DNA of 64,000 nucleotides from Bogoriella caseilytica (GCF_003752405.1 NZ_RKHK01000001.1:62001-126000), one strand, 5' to 3'; shown: positions 44,804 through 56,728, numbered from the stretch's first letter. Made by a program: numbers and translations. Notes: a model not told the origin generated them from the sequence alone.

Positions 44804-45715
44804 GTGACACAGCACAGCGGCCACGATCGATACGGCTCCGACGTCCTGGGGACTGACCCCCGTGCCCAGCACCGCGCCCCGCGGCTGCGCGCCACGGATC
44901 AGCCCGCCGAGATCGGCCTGGTCGCCGAGGAGGTCACCACGGGCTGGGTGGGCGCTGTGGTCCGGGTGGAGAAGTCCGGGGGCGTCCATGTGGTCGTCCT
45001 GGAAGACCGGCACGGACGCACGCGGTCCTTCCCCCTCGGGCCCGGGTTCCACGCCGAAGGCCGGCCGGTGATCCTCACCGCTCCAGTCGCGAGGTCGCGC
45101 GCCAACGTGGCCCACGGCGCCGGACGGCGGACCGAGGGTGGCCGGCGATTGACCGCCTCGGGTTCCGTGGCGGTGCAACGGCAGCGTGCGCGGGTGGCCC
45201 AACCCTCGCGGATCTGGGTTGAGGGCCGCCATGACGCTGAGCTGGTCGAACAGGTCTGGGGTGATGACCTGCGCGTCGAAGGTGTGGTGGTCGAGCTCCT
45301 CGAGGGCGCGGACAATCTCGAAGTGATGCTCCGTGACTTCGGCCCCGGGCCCGGGCGGCGCGTCGGCGTTCTGCTGGACCACCTGGTGCGCGGCTCGAAG
45401 GAGACCCGCATCGCTGAGCAGGTACGACGCCGCCACGGTGGCCACGTGTTGATCCTGGGCCACCCGTACGTCGATGTGTGGCAGGCCGTGAAGCCGGAAC
45501 GTGTCGGCCTTCCGGCCTGGCCCGACATCCCTCGCAGTATCGACATCAAGACCGGCACGTTGGCGGCGCTGGGCTGGCCGCACGAGAGCCGGGCCGACAT
45601 CGCCCAGGGGTGGAAGCGCATCTTGCGCACAGTGCGTGACTACCGCGACCTCTCCCCCGCATTGCTCGGCCGTATGGAAGAGCTCATCGACTTCGTCACC
45701 GCGCCCGAGGGCTGA
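44804..45715 (+). CDS. DUF3097 family protein
   Basis: The 303-residue protein matches the actinobacterial DUF3097 family: an N-terminal small beta domain (GWVGAVVRVEKSGGVHVVVLEDRHG), IWVEGRHDAELVEQVWGDDLR, and VLLDHLVRGSKETRIA followed by GHPYVDVWQAVKP. The middle segment resembles a TOPRIM-like fold with Glu and Asp residues, but no activity is established. GTG 44804 follows TAGAGT (44792-44797) by six bases, suggesting a leaderless mRNA. It is divergent from hrcA. Confidence 0.88.
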   Translation: MTQHSGHDRYGSDVLGTDPRAQHRAPRLRATDQPAEIGLVAEEVTTGWVGAVVRVEKSGGVHVVVLEDRHGRTRSFPLGPGFHAEGRPVILTAPVARSRANVAHGAGRRTEGGRRLTASGSVAVQRQRARVAQPSRIWVEGRHDAELVEQVWGDDLRVEGVVVELLEGADNLEVMLRDFGPGPGRRVGVLLDHLVRGSKETRIAEQVRRRHGGHVLILGHPYVDVWQAVKPERVGLPAWPDIPRSIDIKTGTLAALGWPHESRADIAQGWKRILRTVRDYRDLSPALLGRMEELIDFVTAPEG

Positions 45716-45762
45716 CAGCACGCAGGGCCAGCTCGAGCCCGGCAGCGACAACGCTCCGGAGG

Positions 45763-45833
45763 CGATTGTGGTCACCTTGAGCCGGTATGGGAGCGCGAGC
45801 GTCCCTCAGAGCGGCACCAACTGACCTCAACCG
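45763..45833 (-). repeat. 71-bp palindromic repeat, copy 2
   Basis: This sequence starts CGATTGTGGTCACCTTGAGC and ends CCAACTGACCTCAACCG. Its reverse complement aligns without gaps to 12760-12830, so this copy is in the opposite orientation. It fills most of the gap between the convergent DUF3097 and hemW genes and could act as a terminator stem. The ends are imperfect inverted repeats. Confidence 0.7.
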
Positions 45834-45846
45834 CTTTGGCGGGGCA

Positions 45847-47127
45847 TCATGCCAGCAGGTCGCGCACCACGGCGTCGGCCAGCAGGCGTCCACGCAAGGT
45901 CAGCACCAGCCTGCCGGCGCCCTCGTCATCGAGGGTTGCGGGCGCAGCCTCAGCCAGTCCGCGGGAAACCAGATCAGAAAGCTGCTGCGCCTGGGCGCCG
46001 TGCAGGACGAGCCCTTCAGCCAACCGCGCACCGAGCATGACGCGCTCCATCTCACGGGTCGCGCCGTCGAGGATCTCCCGGCCGGCTGCCGGACTCAGGC
46101 CCTGATCGAGCCTGGTCGCGTAGGCACGGGGGTGCTTGACGTTCCACCAGCGCACCCCGCCCATGTGGCTGTGCGCGCCCGGGCCGACTCCCCACCAGTC
46201 GGCGCCGCGCCAGTAGGAGAGGTTGTGCCGCGAGGCGTGCCGCGGAGCACCCGGCTGTCCTGGCTGCGGATCACCGGGGGCCGTGCGTGCGAAGTTCGAA
46301 ACCTCGTACCAGCGGTAACCCGCCTCAGTGAGAAGGCCGTCGGCCAGCTCGTACTTCTCTGCAGCGTCGTCATCACTGGGCAGCTCGAGCTCACCGCGCC
46401 GCACCTGCGCGGCCATCTTGGTGCCGGGCTCGACCACCAGCGCGTAGGCCGAGAGATGATCCGGTTTCAGCTCCAGCGCGGCCTCCACACTGATGCGCCA
46501 ATCATCGAGGGACTCCCCCGGCGTGCCGTAGATCAGGTCGACCGAGACCTCCAATCCGACGTCCTGGGCCCAGCGCACCACCTGGGGCAGCCGCGCCGGA
46601 TCGTGCGTGCGCTCCAGCGTGGCCAGCACGCCCGGCACCGCAGACTGCATGCCGAAGGAGACCCTGGTGAAGCCCGCCTCGGCCAGCTGCGCGAGCCCGG
46701 CGGGATCCACCGAGTCCGGATTGGCCTCGGTGGTCACCTCGGCGCCGGCGGACAGGCCCCAGGTCTCGCGGACGGCGTCGAGCATCCGGCTGAGATCACC
46801 AGGCGGGAGCATCGTCGGCGTCCCCCCGCCCACGAACACCGTGGAGACCTCCCGCTCGACCATGCCCGCGGAAGTCAGCTCCTCCGAGCGCAACACCCGC
46901 CCGGCGAGCTCGATCTCCCCCAGCGCGGTCTCGGCGTACTCGCTGATGCTGGCTCCGCCACCGAGCTCGGCCGCGACATAGGTGTTGAAGTCGCAGTATC
47001 CGCAGCGCACGCGGCAGAAGGGCACGTGCAGGTAGATCCCGAAGTCCCGGGTGTGCGCTCCCTCGGCGGCCGAGACCGGCAGAGCACCGTCCTCGGGAGC
47101 GGGCTCACCCTGCGGCAGTGCGGGCAA
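45847..47127 (-). CDS. hemW: Radical SAM heme chaperone HemW
   Basis: The 426-residue radical SAM protein is a HemN relative that transfers heme. The cluster motif is CRVRCGYC (CxxxCxxC) near residue 38, after IYLHVPFC; GGGTPTML and the C-terminal HemN domain with SYWRGADWWGVGPGAHSH are present. The HemN-type extra Cys is absent as expected for HemW. The start is TTG 47127, one base after the lepA stop, which fits the usual MPALP N terminus. It is the downstream partner of lepA. Confidence 0.93.
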   Translation of the reverse strand: MPALPQGEPAPEDGALPVSAAEGAHTRDFGIYLHVPFCRVRCGYCDFNTYVAAELGGGASISEYAETALGEIELAGRVLRSEELTSAGMVEREVSTVFVGGGTPTMLPPGDLSRMLDAVRETWGLSAGAEVTTEANPDSVDPAGLAQLAEAGFTRVSFGMQSAVPGVLATLERTHDPARLPQVVRWAQDVGLEVSVDLIYGTPGESLDDWRISVEAALELKPDHLSAYALVVEPGTKMAAQVRRGELELPSDDDAAEKYELADGLLTEAGYRWYEVSNFARTAPGDPQPGQPGAPRHASRHNLSYWRGADWWGVGPGAHSHMGGVRWWNVKHPRAYATRLDQGLSPAAGREILDGATREMERVMLGARLAEGLVLHGAQAQQLSDLVSRGLAEAAPATLDDEGAGRLVLTLRGRLLADAVVRDLLA

Positions 47128-47128
47128 G

Positions 47129-49003
47129 TTACTTCTTGCCGGTGGGGGCGTCCGAGGTCAGGGCAGCCACGAAGGCCTCCGGCGGCACCTCTACGCGGCC
47201 TACCGACTTCATCTTCTTCTTGCCTTCCTTCTGCTTCTCCAACAGCTTGCGCTTGCGGGAGATGTCGCCGCCATAGCACTTGGCGAGCATGTCCTTGCGC
47301 AGAGCACGGATGGTCTCGCGGGCGATGACGCGCGCACCGACCGCCGCCTGGATCGGCACCTCGAACTGCTGGCGCGGGATGAGCTTGCGCAGCTTGCCGG
47401 CCATGTCCACGCCGTAGGAGTAGGCGTTGTCCTTGTGCACGATCGCGGAGAAGGCATCCACCTGCTCGTGGTTGAGCAGGATGTCAACCTTGACCAGGTC
47501 GGCGACCTGATCGCCGGAGGGCTCGTAGTCGAGCGAGGCATAGCCCCGGGTGCGGGACTTGAGCTGGTCGAAGAAGTCACCGACGATCTCGGCCAGCGGC
47601 AAGGTGTAGCGCAGCTCCACCCGGGTCTCGGAGAGGTAGTCCATGCCATTCAGCGAGCCGCGGCGCGACTGGCACAGCTCCATGATCACGCCCACGAACT
47701 CACTCGGCGCCAAGATGGTCGAGCGCACCACCGGCTCGCGGATCGACGCGATCTTGCCCTCGGGGAACTCGCTCGGATTCGTCACCCGATGCACCGTGCC
47801 GTCTTCGACGGTGACGTCGTAGGAGACGTTCGGCGCGGTGGAGATCAGCACGAGGTCGAACTCCCGCTCGAGCCGTTCGCGCACGATCTCCAGGTGCAGC
47901 AGGCCCAGGAATCCGCAGCGGAAGCCGAAGCCCAGGGCCACCGAGGTCTCCGGCTCATAGTTCAGCGCGGCGTCGTTCAGCTTGAGCTTGTCCAGCGCAT
48001 CACGCAGCACGGGGTAGTCCGAGCCGTCCACCGGATACAGCCCGGAGAAGACCATGGGCTTGGGTTCCTGGTAGCCGCCGAGCGCCTCGGTGGCCGGAAC
48101 CTTGTCGGCGGTGACGGTGTCGCCGACCTTGGACTGGCGCACATCCTTCACGCCGGTGATCAGGTAGCCCACCTCCCCGACGCCGAGGCCCTGGGTCGAC
48201 ACCGGCTCGGGTGAGATCACGCCGATCTCGAGCAGCTCGTGGGTAGCGCCGGTCGACATCATCTGGATGCGCTCGCGCGGGGTGATCTGGCCATCGATGA
48301 CCCGCACGTAGGTGACGACGCCGCGGTAGGTGTCATACACGGAGTCGAAGATCATCGCGCGGGCCGGGGCATCGGCCTGGCCCTGTGGCGGTGGGATCTC
48401 CTCGACGATGCGGTCGAGCAGTTCTTCGACGCCGTCGCCGGTCTTGCCGGAGACGCGCAGACAATCCTCCGGTTCCCCGCCGATGAGAGTGGCCAGCTCG
48501 GCGGCGTACCGGTCCGGGTCTGCCGCGGGCAGGTCGATCTTGTTCAGCACCGGGATGATCGTGAGGTCGTTCTCCATGGCCAGGTAGAGGTTCGCCAGCG
48601 TCTGGGCCTCAATGCCCTGCGCGGCGTCCACGAGCAACACGGCACCCTCACACGCTGCCAGGGAGCGGCTCACCTCGTAGGAGAAGTCCACGTGCCCGGG
48701 GGTGTCGATCATGTTCAGCGCGTATGGCTTGCCCTCGACCTCCCAGGGCATGCGTACCGCCTGGGACTTGATGGTGATGCCGCGCTCACGCTCGATGTCC
48801 ATCCGGTCCAGGTACTGCTCCTTCGCCTGCCGTGGTGTGACCACACCGGTGTACTGCAGCATGCGATCGGCAAGGGTCGACTTGCCGTGATCGATGTGGG
48901 CGATGATGCAGAAGTTGCGCAGGAGCTCCGGCGCCGTGGCAGCAGGAGTGATCGGGCCACTCATGGCGTTGGTCGCGGGCATACGGGATAGGGCAGAACT
49001 CAC
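47129..49003 (-). CDS. lepA: Elongation factor 4 (LepA)
   Basis: The 624-residue translational GTPase back-translocates or remodels ribosomes. G motifs: [27 protein letters not shown] and NKIDLP. The LepA-specific C-terminal domain ends with [36 protein letters not shown] 49003 has GGGAGG directly before it; ATG 48982 and 48964 are also possible because the first 25 residues are not conserved. It is followed at once by hemW. Confidence 0.95.
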   Translation of the reverse strand: MSSALSRMPATNAMSGPITPAATAPELLRNFCIIAHIDHGKSTLADRMLQYTGVVTPRQAKEQYLDRMDIERERGITIKSQAVRMPWEVEGKPYALNMIDTPGHVDFSYEVSRSLAACEGAVLLVDAAQGIEAQTLANLYLAMENDLTIIPVLNKIDLPAADPDRYAAELATLIGGEPEDCLRVSGKTGDGVEELLDRIVEEIPPPQGQADAPARAMIFDSVYDTYRGVVTYVRVIDGQITPRERIQMMSTGATHELLEIGVISPEPVSTQGLGVGEVGYLITGVKDVRQSKVGDTVTADKVPATEALGGYQEPKPMVFSGLYPVDGSDYPVLRDALDKLKLNDAALNYEPETSVALGFGFRCGFLGLLHLEIVRERLEREFDLVLISTAPNVSYDVTVEDGTVHRVTNPSEFPEGKIASIREPVVRSTILAPSEFVGVIMELCQSRRGSLNGMDYLSETRVELRYTLPLAEIVGDFFDQLKSRTRGYASLDYEPSGDQVADLVKVDILLNHEQVDAFSAIVHKDNAYSYGVDMAGKLRKLIPRQQFEVPIQAAVGARVIARETIRALRKDMLAKCYGGDISRKRKLLEKQKEGKKKMKSVGRVEVPPEAFVAALTSDAPTGKK

Positions 49004-49075
49004 CCTCCCATCGTCTCACGCATGGAGAGCGGCGGGTCGAGCGCGCGATCGGTGCGCACGTGGAAGTCTGAAGCC

Positions 49076-49801
49076 ATGAGCACTTCGTCGCCAGAGCCAG
49101 AGAACCAGCGCGGGGACCCAGACCGCACCGACCCGCAGCGGCCGGAGCCTGAGATCGTGAGCGGCGAGCCGGAGATCCTCGAGGGAGCAGCCAGCGGGCC
49201 CAGCGTGGCCGGCCAGGCGCTGAACCAGCTCGTCCCGATGCTGGTGCGCCTGGCTCGTCCTCCCGGCCTGATCCTGCTGCTGGCCGCCTCGGTGACCGTG
49301 CTGCTCCTGGGCGTCCTCGGCTGGCTGTACGGCAGCGGGGGCACGCAGTGGACTGCGTGGGTTCCCCTCGCGCTGGCAGTCATCCTCGCCATCCCAGTCG
49401 TGGTCTTCGGGATGCGGCGCGCCCGACTGAACCGGCGCACCCGCGGCCTGCAGCTCACCGTGCGATCCGGCGTGACCGTGCTGGTCAAGCGCCCCGGTGA
49501 GGGCAAGAGCGCACGCGAGGACGGTTCCCTGTCCGGGATCGACCCGCAGCGCGAACGCGAGCACCTTGAGGCCGCTCGGGCGGAGCTTCGCGTCCGCCAG
49601 GCCCGCTTCCTGCCGCGCTTCGAGGCCGCCCAGCGTGCAGCCCGCGCCTTGGCCGGTGGCGGCGACCATGCGCCCTACCTCCGGGACGACCTGCGCGTGA
49701 CCCTGCTGGCACTGGTGGGCACGGTGCTAGCCATTCCCACGGCCACCGTGGCCGCCTTGATCACCGGCATCCTGCTCGGCGTTCGCTCCGCGCCCCTGTG
49801 A
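49076..49801 (+). CDS. Membrane protein of unknown function
   Basis: The 241-residue protein has a Pro/Glu-rich cytoplasmic N terminus, two membrane segments (about 60-85 and 93-112), a charged middle with a helical coiled-coil-like stretch (REREHLEAARAELRVRQARFLPRF, about 160-185) and a final segment (about 212-235). No enzyme motif is visible. ATG 49076 opens a more typical N terminus than 49022. It is divergent from lepA and ends before a strong stem-loop shared with rpoD. Confidence 0.7.
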   Translation: MSTSSPEPENQRGDPDRTDPQRPEPEIVSGEPEILEGAASGPSVAGQALNQLVPMLVRLARPPGLILLLAASVTVLLLGVLGWLYGSGGTQWTAWVPLALAVILAIPVVVFGMRRARLNRRTRGLQLTVRSGVTVLVKRPGEGKSAREDGSLSGIDPQREREHLEAARAELRVRQARFLPRFEAAQRAARALAGGGDHAPYLRDDLRVTLLALVGTVLAIPTATVAALITGILLGVRSAPL

Positions 49802-49863
49802 GGCACCACGCGGAGCCGCGGTATCGCCAGTGGCACCCGGGGCCCAGGGCAGGCTCCAGAGAC

Positions 49864-49899
49864 AGAACTGCCGGGGCGCATCAGCGCCCCGGCAGTTCT
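49864..49899. terminator. Strong bidirectional stem-loop before rpoD 3' end
   Basis: A perfect 16-bp stem (49864-49879 with 49884-49899; outer AGAACTGCC/GGCAGTTCT) closes on an ATCA loop. It lies between convergent genes and has no T-run, the I-shaped type common in high-GC genomes. Confidence 0.85.
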
Positions 49900-49953
49900 A
49901 CTCAGCTGTAGCGGCCCGGATCAGGCCGCGAGACTCAGTCCAGGTGGTGGATC

Positions 49954-51342
<1,389 letters not shown>

Positions 51343-51415
51343 GATGACCTTTCGAAGGGGGTTCAGGTGGACGACCGATCAGCAGATCGCAGTCATTGGA
51401 TCGTCGCGCACCATA

Positions 51416-51421
51416 ATTATA
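51416..51421 (-). promoter_or_regulatory. -10 element of the sigA promoter
   Basis: TATAAT on the minus strand is a perfect -10 hexamer in otherwise GC-rich DNA. A TGCGGA 17 bases upstream (51439-51444) is a weak -35. The leader to GTG 51342 would be about 65 bases. Confidence 0.65.
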
Positions 51422-51619
51422 ACGGCGCACGGGGCGTTTCCGCAGAGATCCGCTGTCGATCTCAGAGTCCAACACCGTGCACCCGGGCACTATTCCGCGA
51501 GGCCACCGGGCCCTGGACCCCGCCATCGTGCCGCGCAGAGCACCACGACGGCGGAGTCCGCACGTGACCGACGGCACCGCGTGATGCCGCTCAAGCCGGG
51601 CGCGCCAGGAGCGCAGCAA

Positions 51620-54505
51620 TCAGGCGAAGGACTCCAGCGGCGGGCAGGCACAGACCAGGTTGCGATCGCCGTAGGCTCCGTCCACCCGGCGCACCGTCGG
51701 CCAGTACTTGTCCTGGTGCTGGTTCGCGACGGGGTAGACGGCTTCAGCGCGCGTGTAGGGGTGCTCCCAGTCACCGACCATCGCGGACGCCGTGTGCGGC
51801 GCGCCGACCAGCGGGTTGTCCTCCGCCGGCCACGTACCCTCAGCCACCTTCATGGCTTCGCCGCGGATGGCGATCATCGCCGCGCAGAACCGGTCCAGCT
51901 CACCGAGATCCTCCGATTCGGTGGGCTCGACCATCAGGGTGCCCGCGACGGGAAAGCTCATGGTGGGCGCGTGGAATCCATAGTCGATCAGCCGCTTGGC
52001 GACGTCGTCGACAGTGATGCCGGTCTCGGCCCGGAGCGGGCGAAGATCAAGAATGCACTCGTGCGCCACATAGCCGGTCTCGCCCCGGTAGAGCACCGGG
52101 AAATGCTCATCGAGGCGGGCAGCCACATAGTTCGCGGCGAGCACGGCGGACTCCGTGGCCTCGCGGAGCCCGTGAGCGCCCATCAAAGCGATGTAGGCCC
52201 ACGAGATCGGCAGGATCGACGGCGAACCGTAGGGCGCCGAGGAGACGGCGCCCGCTCGTGCACCCAGATCGCCCTGCACGAGCGGGTGGCCCGGCAGGAA
52301 CGGTTCCAGGTGTGCGCGTGCGGCAACAGGCCCCACGCCCGGACCTCCCCCGCCATGCGGGATGCAGAAGGTCTTGTGCAGGTTCAGGTGCGAGACGTCT
52401 CCCCCGAAGCGGCCTGGCCGGGCGTGGCCGAGCAGCGCGTTGAGGTTGGCGCCGTCGATGTAGACCTGCCCACCAGCATCGTGGACCACGGCGCAGACCT
52501 CCCCGACGTGCTCTTCGTAGACACCGTGGGTGGACGGGTAGGTGATCATGATCGCGGCGAGGCTCTCCGCGTGCTTCTCGGCCTGGGCGCGCAGATCCTC
52601 CAGATCGATGTTGCCGACGCCATCGGTGCCGACCACCACGACCCGCATACCTGCTAGGACCGCTGAGGCCGCGTTGGTGCCGTGCGCGGAGGCCGGGATC
52701 AGGCAGACGTCACGACCGGACTCGCCGCGCGACTCGTGGTAGCCCTTGATGGCCAGCAGGCCGGCGAGCTCGCCCTGGCTCCCGGCGTTTGGCTGCACGG
52801 AGACGGCCTCATAGCCGGTGAGGATGCCCAGCCAGGACTCGAGCTCACCGATCAGCTCGAGGTACCCGGCCACATCGCCTGCCGGAGCGAAGGGGTGGAT
52901 CCGGGAGAACTCCGGCCAGGTCACCGCCGCCATCTCGACGGCGGCGTTGAGCTTCATGGTGCACGACCCGAGCGGGATCATGCCGCGGTCGAGGGCGTAG
53001 TCCTTGTCCGCGAGGCGGCGCAGGTAGCGCATCATCGCCGTCTCGGAACGGTAGGTGGAGAAGACCGGGTGGGTGAGGTACTCCGTGGTCCGGGTCATGT
53101 CCCGCCATTGCGGGACCCGGCCCGTGTCGGCGGACTCGAAGGGCGCGCTGGCGCCCAGGGCCGCAGACACGGCCCGCACGAGTGCCTCCACTGCCCCAGG
53201 CGTCGTCGTCTCATCGACGGAGAGACGCACTCGGTCGAGGGACTCGAGCCAGACCGTGACGTCGGCCTCCAGCGCGGCGGCGCGCAGGTCCTCCGCGCGC
53301 CCGGGAACCACCAGCTCCAGGGTGTCGAAGAAGCGTTCGTGTGCGAGCTGACCGCCGGCTGCAGCCAGGGCCGGGGCCAGGGCGCCGGCGAGACTGCGGG
53401 CGTGCGCGTGCACGCGCTCCGCGATCGCACGCAGGCCGTCAGGGCCGTGATAGACCGCGTACATCGAGGCCATGACCGCGAGCAGCACCTGGGCGGTGCA
53501 GATGTTGGACGTGGCCTTCTCCCGGCGGATGTGCTGCTCCCGGGTCTGCAGGGCCAGGCGGTAGGCCGGCGCGCCGTCGGCGTCATGGGACACGCCCACC
53601 AACCGGCCCGGGAGCTGCCGCTGCAGTCCTTCCTTGACCGCCAGGTAGCCGGCGTGCGGCCCGCCGAAGCCCATCGGGACGCCGAATCGCTGGGTCGTGC
53701 CCACCGCCATGTCGGCGCCGAGCTCTCCGGCCGACGCCACCAGTGTGGCGGCGAGAAGGTCGGCGGCCACCACAGCCAGGGCATCACTGTCGTGCGCCCG
53801 GTCGATCAGCGCGGTCACGCTCTGACGCTCGGGGATACGCCCGGAGGCACCCGGCAGCTGGACGAGGACACCGAAGGCGCCCTCGAGGTCGGCGGCGGCC
53901 GGGTCGGTCAGCAGATCGGCCACCACGAGCTCGATGCCCACGCCGGCTGCGCGGGTCTCCAGCACGGCGCGGGTCTGGGCGAAGAGGTCGGCATCAACGA
54001 CGAACCGGCGCGCGCCGGGAAGCTTGCGGGCAGTGGCACGCCGGGCGAGCAGCATGGCCTCGGCGGCGGCGGTGCCCTCATCGAGCATGGAGGCACCCGC
54101 GACATCGAGCCCGGTGAGATCGATGACCATGGTCTGGAAGTTCAGCAAGGCCTCGAGACGACCCTGGGAAATCTCTGGCTGGTACGGCGTATAGGCGGTG
54201 TACCAGGCCGGGTTCTCCAGGATGTTGCGCTGGATGACTGCAGGGGTGCGAGTGTCGTAATAGCCCTGGCCGATCATGGAGGTGCGCACGGTGTTCTTGG
54301 CGGCCAGCTCCCGCAGGCGCCCCAGCACCTCCTCCTCGGAGGCCGGTTCGGGCAGCCCGGCCGGCGGTTGCGCGTCGTGAATGCTCCGCGGCACCGCGGC
54401 ATCCATGAGCGCTTCGAGGCTGGGGACCCCGACGGCGGCGAGCATGCGTTGTTGCGCGGCCTCGCCGGTCCCGATGTGCCGGGTGGAGAAGGGCGTCTCG
54501 CTCAC
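51620..54505 (-). CDS. gcvP: Glycine dehydrogenase (decarboxylating), P protein GcvP
   Basis: The 961-residue PLP enzyme decarboxylates glycine and passes the aminomethyl group to GcvH lipoamide. It is the long fused form, with homologous N- and C-terminal halves. The PLP Lys is in [31 protein letters not shown] at the N terminus and [13 protein letters not shown] mid-protein are hallmarks. ATG 54505 overlaps the gcvH stop by four bases. It is the last gene of the gcvT-gcvH-gcvP group. Confidence 0.96.
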   Translation of the reverse strand: MSETPFSTRHIGTGEAAQQRMLAAVGVPSLEALMDAAVPRSIHDAQPPAGLPEPASEEEVLGRLRELAAKNTVRTSMIGQGYYDTRTPAVIQRNILENPAWYTAYTPYQPEISQGRLEALLNFQTMVIDLTGLDVAGASMLDEGTAAAEAMLLARRATARKLPGARRFVVDADLFAQTRAVLETRAAGVGIELVVADLLTDPAAADLEGAFGVLVQLPGASGRIPERQSVTALIDRAHDSDALAVVAADLLAATLVASAGELGADMAVGTTQRFGVPMGFGGPHAGYLAVKEGLQRQLPGRLVGVSHDADGAPAYRLALQTREQHIRREKATSNICTAQVLLAVMASMYAVYHGPDGLRAIAERVHAHARSLAGALAPALAAAGGQLAHERFFDTLELVVPGRAEDLRAAALEADVTVWLESLDRVRLSVDETTTPGAVEALVRAVSAALGASAPFESADTGRVPQWRDMTRTTEYLTHPVFSTYRSETAMMRYLRRLADKDYALDRGMIPLGSCTMKLNAAVEMAAVTWPEFSRIHPFAPAGDVAGYLELIGELESWLGILTGYEAVSVQPNAGSQGELAGLLAIKGYHESRGESGRDVCLIPASAHGTNAASAVLAGMRVVVVGTDGVGNIDLEDLRAQAEKHAESLAAIMITYPSTHGVYEEHVGEVCAVVHDAGGQVYIDGANLNALLGHARPGRFGGDVSHLNLHKTFCIPHGGGGPGVGPVAARAHLEPFLPGHPLVQGDLGARAGAVSSAPYGSPSILPISWAYIALMGAHGLREATESAVLAANYVAARLDEHFPVLYRGETGYVAHECILDLRPLRAETGITVDDVAKRLIDYGFHAPTMSFPVAGTLMVEPTESEDLGELDRFCAAMIAIRGEAMKVAEGTWPAEDNPLVGAPHTASAMVGDWEHPYTRAEAVYPVANQHQDKYWPTVRRVDGAYGDRNLVCACPPLESFA

Positions 54506-54888
54506 GCGGCGCCCCCGGCCACGAATCCCTGGTAGGCCTCGGCGTCCATGAGTCCGTCGGGCAGCTCATCCACCCGCAGGGTGTAGAGCCAGCCCTCCTC
54601 GTGCGGGTCGGTGCCCACTGTCTCGGGCTCGTCCACGGCTGCGGTGTTCACCGCGAGGATCTCACCGGTGGCCGGGGCCACCAGGTCGGAGACGGACTTG
54701 GTGGACTCGATCTCGCCGCAGGTCTCCCCGGCTGTGATCTCGGTGCCGGCCTCAGGCAGGTCGACGTAGACCACGTCACCGAGCGCTTCGGCCGCGTAGG
54801 CGGTGATGCCGACCCGTGCGGTCTGGCCATCGACGGCGATCCACTCGTGGTCGGCGGTGTACTGACGGTCATCGGGATAGCTGGACAT
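54502..54888 (-). CDS. gcvH: Glycine cleavage system H protein
   Basis: The 128-residue carrier protein holds the lipoyl group on the Lys of [10 protein letters not shown] (near residue 63) and shuttles the aminomethyl intermediate between P, T and L proteins. ATG 54888 has GAGGAGC six bases upstream; the longer frame to 54918 lacks this. It overlaps gcvP by four bases and follows gcvT by 55 bases. No lipoate ligase or L protein is in the window. Confidence 0.95.
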   Translation of the reverse strand: MSSYPDDRQYTADHEWIAVDGQTARVGITAYAAEALGDVVYVDLPEAGTEITAGETCGEIESTKSVSDLVAPATGEILAVNTAAVDEPETVGTDPHEEGWLYTLRVDELPDGLMDAEAYQGFVAGGAA

Positions 54889-54943
54889 GGCGGGCTCCTC
54901 GGGCGTACGGCGATTCACGGGTAGTCGGCTGGCTGCGATGGGA

Positions 54944-56095
54944 TCAGGACGGGCGGCGGTAGAACGGCGGCGACGCCACCGTCATGCTCTGGCGGCGGCC
55001 ACGCACGTCAACTTCGAGGTCCGTGCCAGGCTCGAGGCCGGCGCCGGCGCCAGCGTCGACGAGCGCGAAGGCGATGGGATGGCCGAGCGTGGGCGAGAAG
55101 ATGCCGGAGGTGATGCTGCCGATGGCGGTCTCCGCGCCGGGCAGGTGCACCGTGGAGCCGGCGCGTGCCGCCCGGCGCCCACCGCCGCTCAGCGCCACCA
55201 AGGTGCGGGCGGGCGTGCGCGCCTCCACGGCCGCGCGACCCACGAACTCGTGCTCCGACTCGAGGTTGACCACGCGTTCCAGGCCCGAGTCGGCGGGGAC
55301 GAGATCGCGCCGCAGCTCCTGGCCGTACAGCGGCATGCCGGCCTCCAGGCGCAGGCTGTCACGGGCGGCGAGCCCGCAGGGGATGACACCGTGCTCCGCA
55401 CCGGCCTCGGCCAGAACTCGCCAGACAGCAGCAGCGGAGGGGGCGGGTACCGAGATCTCGTATCCGGTCTCGCCGGTGTATCCGGTGCGCGCGATCAGGG
55501 CCGGCACATTCGCCACGCGCCCGGTGACGGCCCGGTAGTACCGCAGTTCGGAGAGGTCTCCCACCCCGGAGCCCTCATCCAAGGTCACCAGCGGCGCCAG
55601 GACGTCGGGCGAGACCGGGCCTTGCAGCGCGATCAGCGCCCGTGACTCCGTGCGGTCGGCCACGTGCGTGCCCCCGGAGCCCTGGCTGCGTGCGGTGAGC
55701 TCATCGAGCACGGTGAGGCGGTTCGCGGCGTTGGCGATCACCAGGAAGTTGGGGTGCCCCGCGTCGTCTGCGAGCCGGTAGACGATCAGATCATCGAGGA
55801 CGCCACCGTCCTCGGCGAGGATGAGCGAGTACCGCGCTCGCCCGATCGGCATCGCGGAGGGGCGCGTCACCAGCGCCCGATCCAGGGCCTCCGGCGCGCC
55901 GGGGCCAGAGACTTCGATCTGCGCCATATGCGAGAGGTCGAAGAGGCCGGCGTGGGCCCGCACGGCGTGGTGTTCGTCCACGGCCGAGCCGTAGCGCAGC
56001 GGCATCTCCCACCCGGCGAAGCCGGTGAGATGCGCATGCAGGTCACGATGTTGGGCGTACAACGGCGTACGCAGGAGTTCGGTCTCAGCGGTCAT
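54944..56095 (-). CDS. gcvT: Aminomethyltransferase, T protein GcvT
   Basis: The 383-residue tetrahydrofolate-dependent enzyme takes the methylene group from H protein and releases ammonia. Family text includes FAGWEMPLRYGSAVDEHHAVR, GLFDLSHMAQIEV, ARTGYTGETGYEI with the catalytic region, and GLAARDSLRLEAGMPLYGQEL. It is first of the gcv group and lies 50 bases after a glycine riboswitch, so the whole group is probably switched on by glycine. Confidence 0.96.
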   Translation of the reverse strand: MTAETELLRTPLYAQHRDLHAHLTGFAGWEMPLRYGSAVDEHHAVRAHAGLFDLSHMAQIEVSGPGAPEALDRALVTRPSAMPIGRARYSLILAEDGGVLDDLIVYRLADDAGHPNFLVIANAANRLTVLDELTARSQGSGGTHVADRTESRALIALQGPVSPDVLAPLVTLDEGSGVGDLSELRYYRAVTGRVANVPALIARTGYTGETGYEISVPAPSAAAVWRVLAEAGAEHGVIPCGLAARDSLRLEAGMPLYGQELRRDLVPADSGLERVVNLESEHEFVGRAAVEARTPARTLVALSGGGRRAARAGSTVHLPGAETAIGSITSGIFSPTLGHPIAFALVDAGAGAGLEPGTDLEVDVRGRRQSMTVASPPFYRRPS

Positions 56096-56145
56096 TCGGG
56101 GCTCCGTCGGTGGTCGGGCTGCGCGAACGCAGCGGCTTCCAGCGG

Positions 56146-56253
56146 TCCCCCTCTGTCATCCAGAGTGGCCTCGTCGTGCACGGTGCGGGTACCTGAGAGG
56201 TTGCCGGGGTGGTTGCTCCTACGGTGCGCCTGCGAAGGCGGCTCTCCCGTGCC
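56146..56253 (-). promoter_or_regulatory. Glycine riboswitch (single recognisable aptamer)
   Basis: On the minus strand the leader contains CGGGAGAGCC, GCACCGTAGGAGCAA, GGCAACCTCTCAGG and CACTCTGGA in the right order, the conserved blocks of the glycine aptamer. A second full aptamer is not recognisable before gcvT. A hairpin GCTGCG-TTCG-CGCAGC (56118-56133) follows and may be part of the expression platform near the gcvT ribosome binding site. Glycine binding should raise gcvT-gcvH-gcvP expression. Confidence 0.9.
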
Positions 56254-56295
56254 GACTAATGGCGGCCGTATCCAATTGTGATGGTGCTGACGCTA

Positions 56296-56685
56296 TCAGG
56301 ACTCGGCAGGCTTGACCGCGAGGACAGGGCAGGGGGCGTCGAGCAGAATGCGCTGCGCGTTGGTGCCCAGGATGAGCTTGCCCACCGGGGAACGACGCCG
56401 CAATCCGATGACCAGAAGCTCAGCGCCGAGATCCTCGGCAGTGGTCACCAGGGTCTCGGCCACGTCATCGGTGCGCGAGATCTGGCGCACCTCGTAGGCG
56501 ACATCGGCCTCGTCGAGTTCATCCCGGACGGTATCGGCCAGCGCGTCCAGCGACTCGTCATCAGAGTTCGGGCCATGGGTGAGCACTACGACCAGACGGC
56601 TTTCCCGGCGCCGGGTCTCCATGATGGCAGCGGCCAGTGCCGCTCGGCCTTCAGGGGTGGTCACGTAACCGACGACGACCGCCAT
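56296..56685 (-). CDS. Universal stress protein (UspA family)
   Basis: The 129-residue protein has the single Usp domain: MAVVVGYVTTPEGRAAL at the N terminus and the ATP-binding loop GLRRRSPVGKLILGTNAQRILLDAPCPVLAV at the C terminus, so it likely binds ATP. ATG 56685 has GAAGGAG seven bases upstream; the long frame extending to 57087 is a shadow of DUF4192. It ends 42 bases before the glycine riboswitch and has no visible link to it. Confidence 0.9.
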   Translation of the reverse strand: MAVVVGYVTTPEGRAALAAAIMETRRRESRLVVVLTHGPNSDDESLDALADTVRDELDEADVAYEVRQISRTDDVAETLVTTAEDLGAELLVIGLRRRSPVGKLILGTNAQRILLDAPCPVLAVKPAES

Positions 56686-56728
56686 CCGGGCTCCTTCGAT
56701 GCTTCGTGTAAGTGTGGTCTCTGTGACG

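Noticed and set aside
56096-56145. Second glycine aptamer
   Set aside because: The 50 bases lack the GCACCG/AGGAGCAA and CTCTCAGG blocks; only a small hairpin is seen.
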